Shown one piece after another: positions 1-7,398 of a stretch of 34,643 bases of DNA (position 1 is the stretch's first letter; each line of letters starts with the position of its first letter). The stretch is from positions 1-34,643 of the forward strand of contig CAUDCW010000017.1 in NCBI GenBank assembly GCA_958448165.1, written 5' to 3'. The stretch is from an uncultured Oscillospiraceae bacterium. GTDB lineage: Bacteria; Bacillota; Clostridia; Oscillospirales; Acutalibacteraceae. The notes below the pieces were generated by a model that did no database searches, was not told the DNA's origin, and saw only the letters and a list, made by a program, of their open reading frames with translations. The translations under genes and the position numbers were made by a program.

Positions 1-326
1 ACTTGGCACTTTATGCGTTGTAAGTGCATAAAGTGCCATTAAACGCACCCGTAGAATGTCCGAATTGGAAAAGGAGCGGTGACGGACAGCTTGGCAATCG
101 TACAAAGCTGAACGCACAGCGGGTTTCCAAAGGGCTTGCCCTTTGGTCGTTTCAAGGATAGGAATTTTTAAGGGAAAGGGAAATCGAAATCCCTTTCCCT
201 TAAATCAGTTTTTGCTTACTTTTTTCTGATAAAAAAGTAAGTGCCTGCGCGGCATGAGCGCAAAAAGTTTTAAAGATAATAAAAATTAATACGATATTAT
301 AATAACGTGCCGATGTGTGCAAACTT
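1..326. repeat. Hairpin-chain repeat element, copy 1 (cut by window edge)
   Basis: This non-coding stretch matches 18783-19265 in inverted orientation almost end to end. It is a chain of perfect or near-perfect hairpins. The first has arms GGCACTTTATGC and GCATAAAGTGCC (about 4-37). Next comes CCAAAGGGC with GCCCTTTGG around 126-145. A third pairs the AAGGGAAAGGG and CCCTTTCCCTT arms around 170-205. The last is an AAAAAAGTAAG-type stem around 217-242. No open frame is convincing. It may continue left of base 1. Function is unknown; a non-autonomous mobile element or a structured RNA are both possible. Confidence 0.75.
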
Positions 327-410
327 CTTTCGTTTTCTTTTTCCCGATCAAACGTAATATTATGGAGATGCAAAACCCAAAACTTAAAACTTAAAACTCA
401 AAACTTACAG

Positions 411-452
411 AAAAACTCCTGCCCTCTCATTGAGAAAGGGCAGGAGTTTTTT
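411..452. terminator. Strong intrinsic terminator
   Basis: The stem AAAAACTCCTGCCCT pairs with AGGGCAGGAGTTTTT across a short loop, with A and T tracts on both sides, so it can act in either direction. It is the first terminator downstream of the minus-strand NlpC/P60 gene, with a MITE lying between them. Confidence 0.8.
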
Positions 453-485
453 GAAAGGAGTTTATCTTAGTTTTTATGAAAAAGT

Positions 486-665
486 CTTAGGGAAACACTG
501 ATTAAATCGTTTGTGCATATTGCGCCGTCAGATTTTTCGTCAGGTTGGACAAATAAACCGCAGTAATGCTGTCGCATTACGAGGATTTTTTGGTCAGGCT
601 GACGGAAAATATGCAAGCAAGATGTGCAAACAGCTTTCAGCGTGATTTATTCAGTGTTTTCTTAG
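486..665. mobile_element. MITE-like element, family 1, copy 1
   Basis: Terminal inverted repeats read GGAAACACTGATTAAATC at the left and the complement of GAAAACACTGAATAAATC at the right. The pentamer CTTAG flanks both ends (486-490 and 661-665) and looks like a target duplication. The interior is a long imperfect palindrome with a central GTAATGC/GCATTAC hairpin. It has no coding capacity. Related to the insertion at 18939-19101, which shares the termini and the central CGCAG...CGAG segment. Confidence 0.7.
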
Positions 666-694
666 GTATTAGTATTATGAGAAATCCTTGTCAG

Positions 695-2203
695 TTATTC
701 TATCACACGTCTTATGGAGCGATAGTTTCCGATGCCGTAGTCGTGCGTTACCATATATCCCTCGGTCGGGGCGTGAATCTTGCCGCCGTTGCCGTCGTAT
801 ATTGCAACGTGGCCGTTATAGACAATAATGTCGCCGGCTCTTGCCTCTTCAAGGCTTACCTCACGGCCTGCATAGATTAGGTCGGTTCTGATATTCCACA
901 GGTTGTAGCCGAATTTTTCATAGATAGCGCAGACAAAGCCCGAGCAGTCAACGCCGCGTGTCAGGTCTGTGCCGCCCCACACATAAGGCAGCCAGCCGAC
1001 ATACTTTTCGGCTTCCTCAACAACCGAGCTTGCCGTTTCGTTGACGTCGATATTTGTCGGAACGGTAACCTCGTAGTATGTTGTGACCACAACATAATCT
1101 ACAACGCCCGACACCGTCACCGGACAGCGTGCCTTTACGCCGCTGCCGTCTGCCGCCTCAGCCACAATCTCGCAGGTGCCGTTGTCAACAGGCGACACAG
1201 CGCCGTTTTCGTCAACCACTGCAACAGACTCGTCGGTGCTTGACCAGATGAGCGATTTGTCGGTGGCGTTTGACGGTGAATATTCAAGCAGCTCAAGCTG
1301 TTCTGTGCAGCCAAGACCGCAGAATTCAATATTTACGTAATTCAAAGAAATTTCTTCAAGCGCAATGCTGTCTTTTACTGTTACCTTGCACTGCTTTTTT
1401 ATTTTTGTGCCGTCCGTTGTTGCACAGGTTATAGTTGCCTTACCGGGCGACACGGCTGTTACCTTGCCCTTTGAGTCAACCTTTGCGACTGATTTGTCAC
1501 TGCTCGTCCATTTGAGCTTTTTGTTGGCGGCGTCATCGGGAGCGACATTTGTCTTGATTGTCGCCGATTTGTTCAGCGACAGTGTGAGAGAGCTTTTTGA
1601 AAGCTTCAGTCCGCTGACCTCAACGGTGTCAACAGTGACTGCACATTCTGCCTTTGCGCCGCTGTTCTCCTCGGTGCAGGTGATTGTCGCCGTACCGTTC
1701 ATCTTCGGCGTTACCTTGCCGTTTTCGTCAACGGCGGCGATGCTCTTGTCGGAGCTTTCCCACTTGTATTTTTCGGGGAGATCGGCTTTGTTAAGCTTTG
1801 GGGTAAGGGTGAGAGTTTCTTTAAGGTCGGTGAAGGTTTTTTCTTCTTCGCTGAGCCGCAGCTTTATGGGCTTGCTCGCCGTTTTGCGCTCGGCATTGCC
1901 TGCGCCTTGGGATTTGTACGAAATTCCGTCGGCCGTAACACGGGTGCCGCCCGCAGCCATAAAACGGGAAACGCTGCTTGTGCTGACGTCGTAATCAAAC
2001 TGCCCGGCAGACATAACGCTGACATTTGATGCGTTATTCTGAATTGCGGGGAACACGGCGAAAGCGACGATAGACGCTGCGGCAAGAACCACAGACGAAA
2101 CGGCAGCGGCGAACTGCTTTTTGCTCGTGCGTTTTATCTGATCAACAATACGGGTCACGAACGGCACGCACGCCGAGCCATGGAGTTTTTCTTTCTGGGA
2201 CAT
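695..2203 (-). CDS. NlpC/P60 cell-wall hydrolase with three bacterial Ig-like domains
   Basis: A 502-residue exported protein. An N-terminal hydrophobic segment (about residues 18-42) serves as signal or membrane anchor. Three bacterial Ig-like (BIG2) repeats follow, each with the W(E/T/S)SSDxSxAxVD core and a GTATITC-type ending. The C-terminal about 120 residues are an NlpC/P60 domain. The catalytic Cys is in DCSGFV, the His in GHVAIYDG and the third polar residue in KIHAP, so it should cleave peptidoglycan stem peptides outside the cell. I chose the ATG at 2203 because GAGGTT lies 8 bases upstream; an in-frame GTG at 2233 lacks a ribosome site. A MITE lies just 3' of the stop, between the gene and its terminator. 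Family call is firm, substrate unknown. Confidence 0.9.
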   Translation of the reverse strand: MSQKEKLHGSACVPFVTRIVDQIKRTSKKQFAAAVSSVVLAAASIVAFAVFPAIQNNASNVSVMSAGQFDYDVSTSSVSRFMAAGGTRVTADGISYKSQGAGNAERKTASKPIKLRLSEEEKTFTDLKETLTLTPKLNKADLPEKYKWESSDKSIAAVDENGKVTPKMNGTATITCTEENSGAKAECAVTVDTVEVSGLKLSKSSLTLSLNKSATIKTNVAPDDAANKKLKWTSSDKSVAKVDSKGKVTAVSPGKATITCATTDGTKIKKQCKVTVKDSIALEEISLNYVNIEFCGLGCTEQLELLEYSPSNATDKSLIWSSTDESVAVVDENGAVSPVDNGTCEIVAEAADGSGVKARCPVTVSGVVDYVVVTTYYEVTVPTNIDVNETASSVVEEAEKYVGWLPYVWGGTDLTRGVDCSGFVCAIYEKFGYNLWNIRTDLIYAGREVSLEEARAGDIIVYNGHVAIYDGNGGKIHAPTEGYMVTHDYGIGNYRSIRRVIE

Positions 2204-2437
2204 TTTTTCAACCTCTGTAGCTGTATGGATCACATTTTTGCGTCATATTATACAATTCGCATAACATAGTTATTATATAATAAAAATTCGCTTTTGTCTG
2301 CAATATTTTTTAAATATTTTGTTAAATTTTCGTAATAAATTGCTATCAGCACAAATGATAATATTCTGCTAAGACAAAATAAAATGCTAAAAATCGTCGA
2401 ATGTAAAAAAGAAAGGAATAATTTTGGTGAATTTTGA
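2204..2437. other. AT-rich upstream region of the NlpC/P60 gene
   Basis: There is no gene here. On the minus strand a TATAAT hexamer lies at 2247-2252, but no good -35 box is visible, so the promoter is tentative. The rest is AT-rich with no further structure that I can support. Confidence 0.35.
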
Positions 2438-2466
2438 CAAAAGAAAAGCCCCGTTAAGTCACGGGG
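2438..2466 (-). terminator. Terminator of the degV-LRR operon
   Basis: On the minus strand CCCCGT and ACGGGG form a stem followed by CTTTTCTTTTG. A heptamer array lies between this terminator and the stop codon of the upstream LRR gene at 2652. Confidence 0.7.
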
Positions 2467-2651
2467 AGAGTTGAGAGTGGAGAGTGAAGAGTGGAGAGTG
2501 GAGAGTGGAGAGTGGAGAGTGGTTAGTGGTTAGTGGTTAGTGAATACCCGAAACAAGCAAAATCTTTATTAAAGAGCAGCGAAGCTGCGACAACCGCAAC
2601 TCCTAACTCCTAACTCCAAACTCCTAACTCCAAACTCCTAACTCCTAACTC
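2467..2651. repeat. Composite heptamer repeat (locus A)
   Basis: From the left it holds GAGAGTG-type heptamers, then GGTTAGT heptamers. Next is a GAATACCCGAAAC core, the module AAAGAGCAGCGAAGCTGC, and AACTCCT/AACTCCA heptamers. These run directly into the TAA of the LRR gene. The left and right arms face each other and could pair. Confidence 0.85.
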
Positions 2652-3485
2652 TTATTCCCCAAGGCTTTCATACTTGGCGTTCAGTCCCTCGCACTCGACA
2701 ATCTTTGCGGCGTCGGTGGAATCGTAGCCCTTGACTGTTTTAAGCGCAGTACAGCTCTGGCAGGTGGTTTCGGGATTGTCAATTGTTTTAAGGCTTTTGG
2801 GGAGGGTCAGCGTTTCAAGGCTTGTGCAGTTCCAGAATACGCCCATTCCGATTCGCTCAACACCCTCGGGCAGCTCCATTTGCGTTATGCCGCTGGCCAT
2901 AAAGGCAAAGGTTGCAATCTCCTTGACCGAGGACGGGACGGTGATTTTTTTAAGATTTTTACAGCCTGAGAACACACCGGCAGGCACAACGCTCACCGTG
3001 TCGGGAACGGTGAACTCCTCAATATCGCTTTTGCCGGGGAACGCAAGCAGAACGGTCTTGTCCTTGTTCGTCAGCGCACCGTTTTCAATTTCAAATAACG
3101 GGTTGTCGGCGTTAATCTCGATGCTTTCAAGGCTGTTGCCCGTGAAAGAGCCGATCTCGATTGTTGTGACGGTGTTCGGAATTCTGACCGACTTCACCTT
3201 GCCGCTGATGTCACGGAATGTACCCGAGGAAATGACGGTGACCGTCTTTTCGTCGATTGTTTCGGGAATAATCACCGTTTCTTCCTCGCCCTTGTAGCCT
3301 GTCAGGACGATATGGTCGCTGAACACGTCATAGCTGTAAAGCTCGTTGCCGACGCTTTTTTCATAGCCCAATGAGCCTGTTTTGTTGACGTCAACGTCAC
3401 TGTCTGCACAGCCGTACAGCGCCGCCGACATTACAATCGCCGAGCAAAAGGCGAAAAGCGCAATTTTTTTAAATTTACTGTTCAT
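2652..3485 (-). CDS. BspA-type leucine-rich repeat lipoprotein
   Basis: A 277-residue exported lipoprotein. The signal peptide ends in a lipobox (ALYGC, Cys about residue 26), so the mature protein should be tethered to the outer face of the membrane. From about residue 60 it carries BspA/LRR_5-type repeats, recognisable as VRIPNTVTTI, FTVPDTVSVV, ITVPSSVKEI and LTLPKSLKTI. Such repeats usually mediate protein or surface binding; no enzyme motif is present. The start ATG at 3485 has GGAGGG upstream. It lies 15 bases after degV and probably shares its transcript, ending at the terminator at 2438-2466. The stop codon is immediately followed by a heptamer array. The ligand cannot be inferred. 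Confidence 0.85.
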   Translation of the reverse strand: MNSKFKKIALFAFCSAIVMSAALYGCADSDVDVNKTGSLGYEKSVGNELYSYDVFSDHIVLTGYKGEEETVIIPETIDEKTVTVISSGTFRDISGKVKSVRIPNTVTTIEIGSFTGNSLESIEINADNPLFEIENGALTNKDKTVLLAFPGKSDIEEFTVPDTVSVVPAGVFSGCKNLKKITVPSSVKEIATFAFMASGITQMELPEGVERIGMGVFWNCTSLETLTLPKSLKTIDNPETTCQSCTALKTVKGYDSTDAAKIVECEGLNAKYESLGE

Positions 3486-3500
3486 TTTAACCCTCCGATA

Positions 3501-4376
3501 TTACAGATTTCTTTCTCCCATAAATGCAAGAGCGAGCATACCGCTGCCGACGTGAGCGCCGATGACGGGTCCGACATTTGCAATGATGACGTGCTTGACA
3601 AGCTTTTTCTCCTTGATTATCTTCTTCAGCTGCGCCGCCTTTTCGGGACAGTTTGCGTGGCCGATGATAACCGTCTGCTCCTGCGTATCCACTCCGTCGG
3701 AAACAAGTCGGCTGACGATTTCGCTGTAAACCTTCTGCTGTCCTCTTATTTTTGAAACTGCGGTTAGCTTGCCGTTCATATCGACTGAGATAAGCGGACG
3801 GATGCCGAGCGCCTTGCCGAATGCCGCCGCAGTCGGCGAAATTCTGCCGCCCTTTTTGAGCTGGTCAAGGTCGTCAACAACAAACCAGTGGCAGACCTTT
3901 GTGCGTTTTTCTTCGACCCATTTTGCAAGAGTGTCGATATCGGTGCCGTTTTTGCGCATTTTTGCGGCGGTATGCACAAGCACGCCTTCGCCGACTGACG
4001 CCGACAGCGAATCAACGGCGATGATTTTGCGCTCGGGATATTTCGCCTTGAGGTCATTTATCGCAACATTGCAGGTGCCGAAGGTGCTGGACATACCCGA
4101 CGTAAAGCTGATATAAAGTATATCCCTGCCCTGCTTGAGCACGGGTTCAAAATTGTCCTTAAAATCCTTGTAGTTTATCTGGCTGGTCGAGCAGGCTGCG
4201 CCGCCGCCGAGCTTCTCGTAAAATTCGGCACAGCTCAGCTCCTTTTCGTCAACATTGTACTTATAGGATTTGCCGTCTATCGTGACGGACATTGGAATAA
4301 CGGTGATATCATATTTCTCACAGACCTCCGGCGTAAGGTCGAGTGTGCTGTCAGAAAACAAAGCGTATTCGCTCAT
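3501..4376 (-). CDS. DegV family fatty-acid-binding protein
   Basis: A 291-residue cytoplasmic protein of the DegV family. These proteins bind a fatty acid and, as FakB, present it to the kinase FakA. The N-terminal SDSTLDL motif, ISFTSGMSSTFGT and the C-terminal HVGSGMLALAFMGE are characteristic, and the length is typical. The start at 4376 has GAGGAGG 6-7 bases upstream. No fakA is present in this window, so the kinase partner must lie elsewhere. It is the first gene of a likely two-gene unit with the LRR lipoprotein, and is divergent from ylmC with about 157 bp between the start codons. Confidence 0.92.
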   Translation of the reverse strand: MSEYALFSDSTLDLTPEVCEKYDITVIPMSVTIDGKSYKYNVDEKELSCAEFYEKLGGGAACSTSQINYKDFKDNFEPVLKQGRDILYISFTSGMSSTFGTCNVAINDLKAKYPERKIIAVDSLSASVGEGVLVHTAAKMRKNGTDIDTLAKWVEEKRTKVCHWFVVDDLDQLKKGGRISPTAAAFGKALGIRPLISVDMNGKLTAVSKIRGQQKVYSEIVSRLVSDGVDTQEQTVIIGHANCPEKAAQLKKIIKEKKLVKHVIIANVGPVIGAHVGSGMLALAFMGERNL

Positions 4377-4533
4377 TTAAATTCCTCCTCAGACGGCAAG
4401 CGGCACTGCGGCTTACCGAAAATTTTCATTCAAGTTTATTGTAACATATTTTGACCGAGCCTACAACTCAAAGACGAAATTATTCATTATTTGTTACTCA
4501 TTTTCATACATTTGTGAAAAAGGGGTGATTGCG

Positions 4534-4815
4534 ATGAGATGCAGAATTGTTGAGCTGAGGCACAAAGAGGTGATAAGCGCAGGCGACGGAACAAGGCTTG
4601 GGTTTGTTGACGACGTTGAGGTTGACACCTGCAGTGCAAAGCTTGTGGCTATTGTGATTTACGGCAGGTTCCGTTTTCTGGGGTTGTTCGGCAAGCGGAA
4701 CGACATTACCATATGCTGGGAGAACATAAAGCTTATCGGCGAGGACACCATTCTGGTTGACTATGCCTGCCCGCCGAGGAAAAAGAGAAGATGTGGAATT
4801 CCGCTCTTTAAATAA
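4534..4815 (+). CDS. YlmC/YmxH family PRC-barrel protein
   Basis: A 93-residue small beta-barrel protein of the YlmC/YmxH family, found mainly in spore-forming Firmicutes. Recognisable features are the start MRCRIVELRHKEVIS, the segment GTRLGFVDDVEVD, and ITICWENIKLIGEDTILVD near the end. The exact biochemical role of the family is not established. I chose the ATG at 4534 because AAGGGGTGA lies 6-7 bases upstream; the GTG at 4525 overlaps that ribosome site. It is a single gene, convergent with recR and followed by a terminator that could serve both strands. Confidence 0.88.
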   Translation: MRCRIVELRHKEVISAGDGTRLGFVDDVEVDTCSAKLVAIVIYGRFRFLGLFGKRNDITICWENIKLIGEDTILVDYACPPRKKRRCGIPLFK

Positions 4816-4820
4816 ACAGC

Positions 4821-4850
4821 AAAAAGGGCGAACACACGATTCGCCCTTTC
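4821..4850. terminator. Bidirectional terminator after ylmC
   Basis: AAAGGGCGAA and TTCGCCCTTT form a 10-bp stem with A-rich and T-rich flanks. It lies directly after the ylmC stop codon and can also serve the opposite-strand recR transcript. Confidence 0.85.
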
Positions 4851-4854
4851 ATTA

Positions 4855-5158
4855 TAGGAAATTAAGATAATTCATAATTTATAATTCATAATTCATAATG
4901 CAGAGTGGAGAGTGATTAGTGGACAGATAATTAGGAATTAGGAGTTTGGAGTTTGGAGTTTAGAGTTTAGAGTTTAGAGTTTAGAGTTTAGAGTTTAGAT
5001 AATTCGGAATGCGTAATTCGGAATTGAAGAAAGCCTGAAACGAGTTCCTTCTTAATTCAAAGAGCCGCTTGCGGCGACAACCGCAACTCCTCACTCCTCA
5101 TTCCTAATTCCTAACTCCTATCTATCTCCACTCTCCACTCTTCACTCTCCACTCTTAT
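4855..5158. repeat. Composite heptamer repeat (locus B)
   Basis: This fills the convergent ylmC-recR gap. It contains ATTCATA heptamers, AGAGTGG, a GAGTTTA/GAGTTTG array, GGAATTC-like units, and a GAAACGAG core. The module TTCAAAGAGCCGCTTGCGGC follows, then CCTCACT/CCTAACT and CCACTCT arrays reaching the recR stop. I see no gene in it. Confidence 0.85.
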
Positions 5159-5761
5159 CTAAATCTCGCTTCTGCCCTCAAGCGCACGGAGGAGGGTCAT
5201 TTCGTCGGCATATTCAAGGTCGCCGCCGACCGGCAGACCCGAGGCGATTCTTGTCACCCTGATGCCCAGCGGCTTTAACAGCTTTGAAATATACACAGCC
5301 GTGACCTCGCCCTCGGCTGTGGCGTTTGTCGCCATAATGACCTCTTTTATTCCGCCCGATGCGGCACGCTCGACAAGCTCACGAATTTTGAGCTGCTCCG
5401 GTGTTATGCCGTTGAGCGGCGAAATTGCACCGTGCAGAACGTGGTAAACACCCTTGTATTCCTGCGTGCGTTCAAGAGCAATAACGTCCTTGGGGTCCTC
5501 AACCACGCACACGGTTGAGCGGTCACGCTTTTCGTTTTTGCAAATCGGGCAGAGGTCGCCGTCCGCAAGATTGCAGCAGACCTTGCAGTAGTGTATTTTT
5601 TTGTGCGCGTCGATTATCGCCTGCGCAAAGTCCTGAGCGTCCTTTTCGGACATTCTGAGAACGTGATATGCAAGGCGCTGTGCTGTTTTTGAGCCGATAC
5701 CCGGCAGACGCTCAAACTGCTCGATAAGCCGTGCAAACGGCGCTGCGTTGTAGCCTGCCAT
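5159..5761 (-). CDS. recR: Recombination mediator RecR
   Basis: A 200-residue, full-length RecR, which with RecF/RecO helps load RecA onto gapped single-stranded DNA. It shows the N-terminal helix-hairpin-helix (ERLPGIGSKTAQRLAYHVL), a four-Cys zinc finger (CKVCCNLADGDLCPICKN) and a Toprim domain (VCVVEDPKDVIALE through ASGLPVGGDLEYADEMTL). The start lies 2 bases after the ybaB stop (TGATAATG), so the two are translationally close; the ribosome site is weak. The usual third member, dnaX, is not upstream; a promoter is found there instead. A repeat array starts 3 bases after its stop. Confidence 0.97.
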   Translation of the reverse strand: MAGYNAAPFARLIEQFERLPGIGSKTAQRLAYHVLRMSEKDAQDFAQAIIDAHKKIHYCKVCCNLADGDLCPICKNEKRDRSTVCVVEDPKDVIALERTQEYKGVYHVLHGAISPLNGITPEQLKIRELVERAASGGIKEVIMATNATAEGEVTAVYISKLLKPLGIRVTRIASGLPVGGDLEYADEMTLLRALEGRSEI

Positions 5762-5763
5762 TA

Positions 5764-6114
5764 TCAGAACAGTCCCGGAATGTTGATGCCGCCCGAGAGC
5801 TTCTCCATAGTCTGCTCTTTGTCGGCTGCTGCTGCTCGCAGAGCCTCGTTGACAGCCGCCGTTACAAGGTCGGAGAGCATCTCGACGTCGTCGGGGTCAA
5901 CGACCTCGGGCTTGATTTCAAGGGCTTTAACCTCCATTTTGCCTGTCACGGTAACGCTCACTGCTCCGCCGCCTGCTGCTGCGGTGTATTCCTTTTCTGC
6001 AAGCTCAGCCGAAGCCTCGTCCATCTGTGCCTGCATTTTCTGTGCCTGCTTTGCAAGCTGCTGAATATTTGCTGCTCCGCCTCCGCCGTAGCCCTGCGGT
6101 AATCTTGCCTTCAT
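5764..6114 (-). CDS. ybaB: YbaB/EbfC nucleoid-associated protein
   Basis: A 116-residue DNA-binding protein of the YbaB/EbfC family, a dimeric nucleoid-associated protein normally encoded next to recR. The N-terminus is Gly-rich, then a helical segment (IQQLAKQAQKMQAQMDEASAELAEKEY) is followed by the conserved VSVTVTGKMEVKALEIKPEVVDPDDVEMLSDLV core. AAAGGATG precedes the ATG at 6114. It has its own consensus promoter at 6152-6180 and forms a ybaB-recR operon. Confidence 0.95.
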   Translation of the reverse strand: MKARLPQGYGGGGAANIQQLAKQAQKMQAQMDEASAELAEKEYTAAAGGGAVSVTVTGKMEVKALEIKPEVVDPDDVEMLSDLVTAAVNEALRAAAADKEQTMEKLSGGINIPGLF

Positions 6115-6151
6115 ATTAAAACATCCTTTCGATTGTTATTCTACAGATATG

Positions 6152-6180
6152 ATTATACATTTTTACCCTGCCGTTGTCAA
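6152..6180 (-). promoter_or_regulatory. Consensus sigma-A promoter of ybaB-recR
   Basis: On the minus strand TTGACA (6175-6180), a 17-base spacer and TATAAT (6152-6157) match the sigma-A consensus perfectly, about 38 bases upstream of the ybaB start. Confidence 0.9.
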
Positions 6181-6200
6181 AGGAAATATTGCAGGAGGAA

Positions 6201-6373
6201 TTCAGAGTGGAGAGCGGAGAGTGGAGAGTTGAGAGTGGAGAGTGAAGAGTGGAGAGTGGAGAGTGAAGAGTGGAGAGTGGTTAGTGAATACCCGAAACGA
6301 GCAAAATCTTTATTAAAGAGCAGCGAAGCTGCGACAACCGCAACTCCTAACTCCTAACTCCTAACTCCAAACT
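6201..6373. repeat. Composite heptamer repeat (locus C)
   Basis: GAGAGTG-type heptamers face AACTCCT and AACTCTA heptamers across the GAATACCCGAAACGAGC core and the AAAGAGCAGCGAAGCTGC module. The same core and module occur at locus A (2467-2651) and, inverted, at 17651-17815. The right end merges with the ymdB stop codon. Confidence 0.85.
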
Positions 6374-7159
6374 CTAAACTCCCTTTATCTCAATTCTCTC
6401 GACTGCGGTTGTTTTTTTTGTTTTTTCGTCAACCGTGAACAGAACACAGTCGAGCTTGCTGTCGCCCTCTGCCCAGTCAAAGCGCTGCGGCAGCTTATCC
6501 TTAAGCTTTGCAATAATAATCTCAGGCTTTACACCGAGAACCGAGTTGTACGGTCCTGTCATACCGACGTCGGTTATATATCCTGTGCCATTAGGCAAAA
6601 TCTGCTCGTCGGCGGTCTGAACGTGGGTATGCGTGCCGAAAAAGCAGCTTACTCTGCCGTCAAGATAATAGCCGAGCGCTCTTTTTTCGCCGGTTGCCTC
6701 GGCGTGAAAATCGACAAGAATTATGTCGGCGTACTCCTGCTTTGCCTTTTCGATAAGGCGGTCAGCCGTTTTAAACGGGCAGTCGAGCGGCTCCATAAAC
6801 GACAGACCCATCAGGTTTATCACCGCAATGCGGATTCTGCCCCGGTCAATAATCGTCATTCCCCTGCCCGGAGTTGTACCGTTGGGGAAGTTTGCCGGTC
6901 GGATTATAAATTCGTTTTCGTCATAGTAATCATACATTTCCTTGCGGCGGAATGCGTGGTTGCCGGTTGTGATAACGTCAACGCCGCTTGCAAAAATATT
7001 CTCAGCGCCCGACGGGGTAATGCCGTTGCCGTTTGCACTGTTTTCGCCGTTTGCGATTACAACGTCAATGCCCTTGAGCTTTTTCAAGCCGGGCAGCCTC
7101 TGACGAAGAAAATCACAGCCGTTGAGTCCGACAATGTCGCCTATTGCGAGAATGTTCAT
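6374..7159 (-). CDS. ymdB: YmdB family metallophosphoesterase
   Basis: A 261-residue protein of the YmdB family (calcineurin-like fold). In Bacillus, YmdB is a 2',3'-cyclic-nucleotide phosphodiesterase that affects biofilm and motility choices. Metal-binding motifs are visible: IGDIVG, NGENSANGNG, TTGNHAFRR, VDFHAEATGEK, GTHTHVQTAD and TDVGMTGP. The ATG at 7159 has GGAAGGTGA upstream; an in-frame extension further upstream is only translated repeat array and is rejected. The TAG stop and last bases coincide with the first heptamer of locus C. No clear promoter is visible upstream, where locus D lies. Confidence 0.93.
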   Translation of the reverse strand: MNILAIGDIVGLNGCDFLRQRLPGLKKLKGIDVVIANGENSANGNGITPSGAENIFASGVDVITTGNHAFRRKEMYDYYDENEFIIRPANFPNGTTPGRGMTIIDRGRIRIAVINLMGLSFMEPLDCPFKTADRLIEKAKQEYADIILVDFHAEATGEKRALGYYLDGRVSCFFGTHTHVQTADEQILPNGTGYITDVGMTGPYNSVLGVKPEIIIAKLKDKLPQRFDWAEGDSKLDCVLFTVDEKTKKTTAVERIEIKGV

Positions 7160-7171
7160 AAGTTCACCTTC

Positions 7172-7320
7172 CGTTAATTTAGAGTAGAGAGTGGAGAGTA
7201 GAGAGTGGAGAGTGGAGATGCAGAAAAGAATCAAAGAATAAAGAAAAAATAATAAATAATAAATAATAATTTTGGTAGTCGCCGCAACTTCAATCTCAAC
7301 TCTTAACTCTCCACTCTTTT
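7172..7320. repeat. Composite heptamer repeat (locus D)
   Basis: TAGAGTAGAGAGTGG-type units at the left and ACTCTTAACTCTCCACTC units at the right enclose an AT-rich centre. A reduced remnant of the GACAACC module is seen as the complement of GGTAGTCGCC. It sits between the ymdB ribosome site and the terminator at 7340. Confidence 0.8.
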
Positions 7321-7339
7321 TCCATTCAGTATAACAAAT

Positions 7340-7363
7340 AGGGGTTTCCCGAAAGAAACCCCT
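7340..7363. terminator. Terminator after the X25-like surface protein gene
   Basis: AGGGGTTTC pairs with GAAACCCCT over a 6-base loop. On the minus strand ATTTGTTATAC follows. It lies 35 bases after the stop of the gene at 7399. Confidence 0.75.
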
Positions 7364-7398
7364 AAGTATTATTGCGTGTTAAATTTTAACAGTCAGAA

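Noticed and set aside
4855..5158. Possible CRISPR array in repeat-rich gaps
   Set aside because: Units are 7 bp, contiguous and without spacers; no cas genes are present.
6133..6357. Open frame made of ESGEWRV-type heptapeptides, and similar frames at 11573-11821 and 11735-11929
   Set aside because: They are translated heptamer arrays. Such arrays are stop-free in all frames, and no ribosome site or conserved domain supports them.
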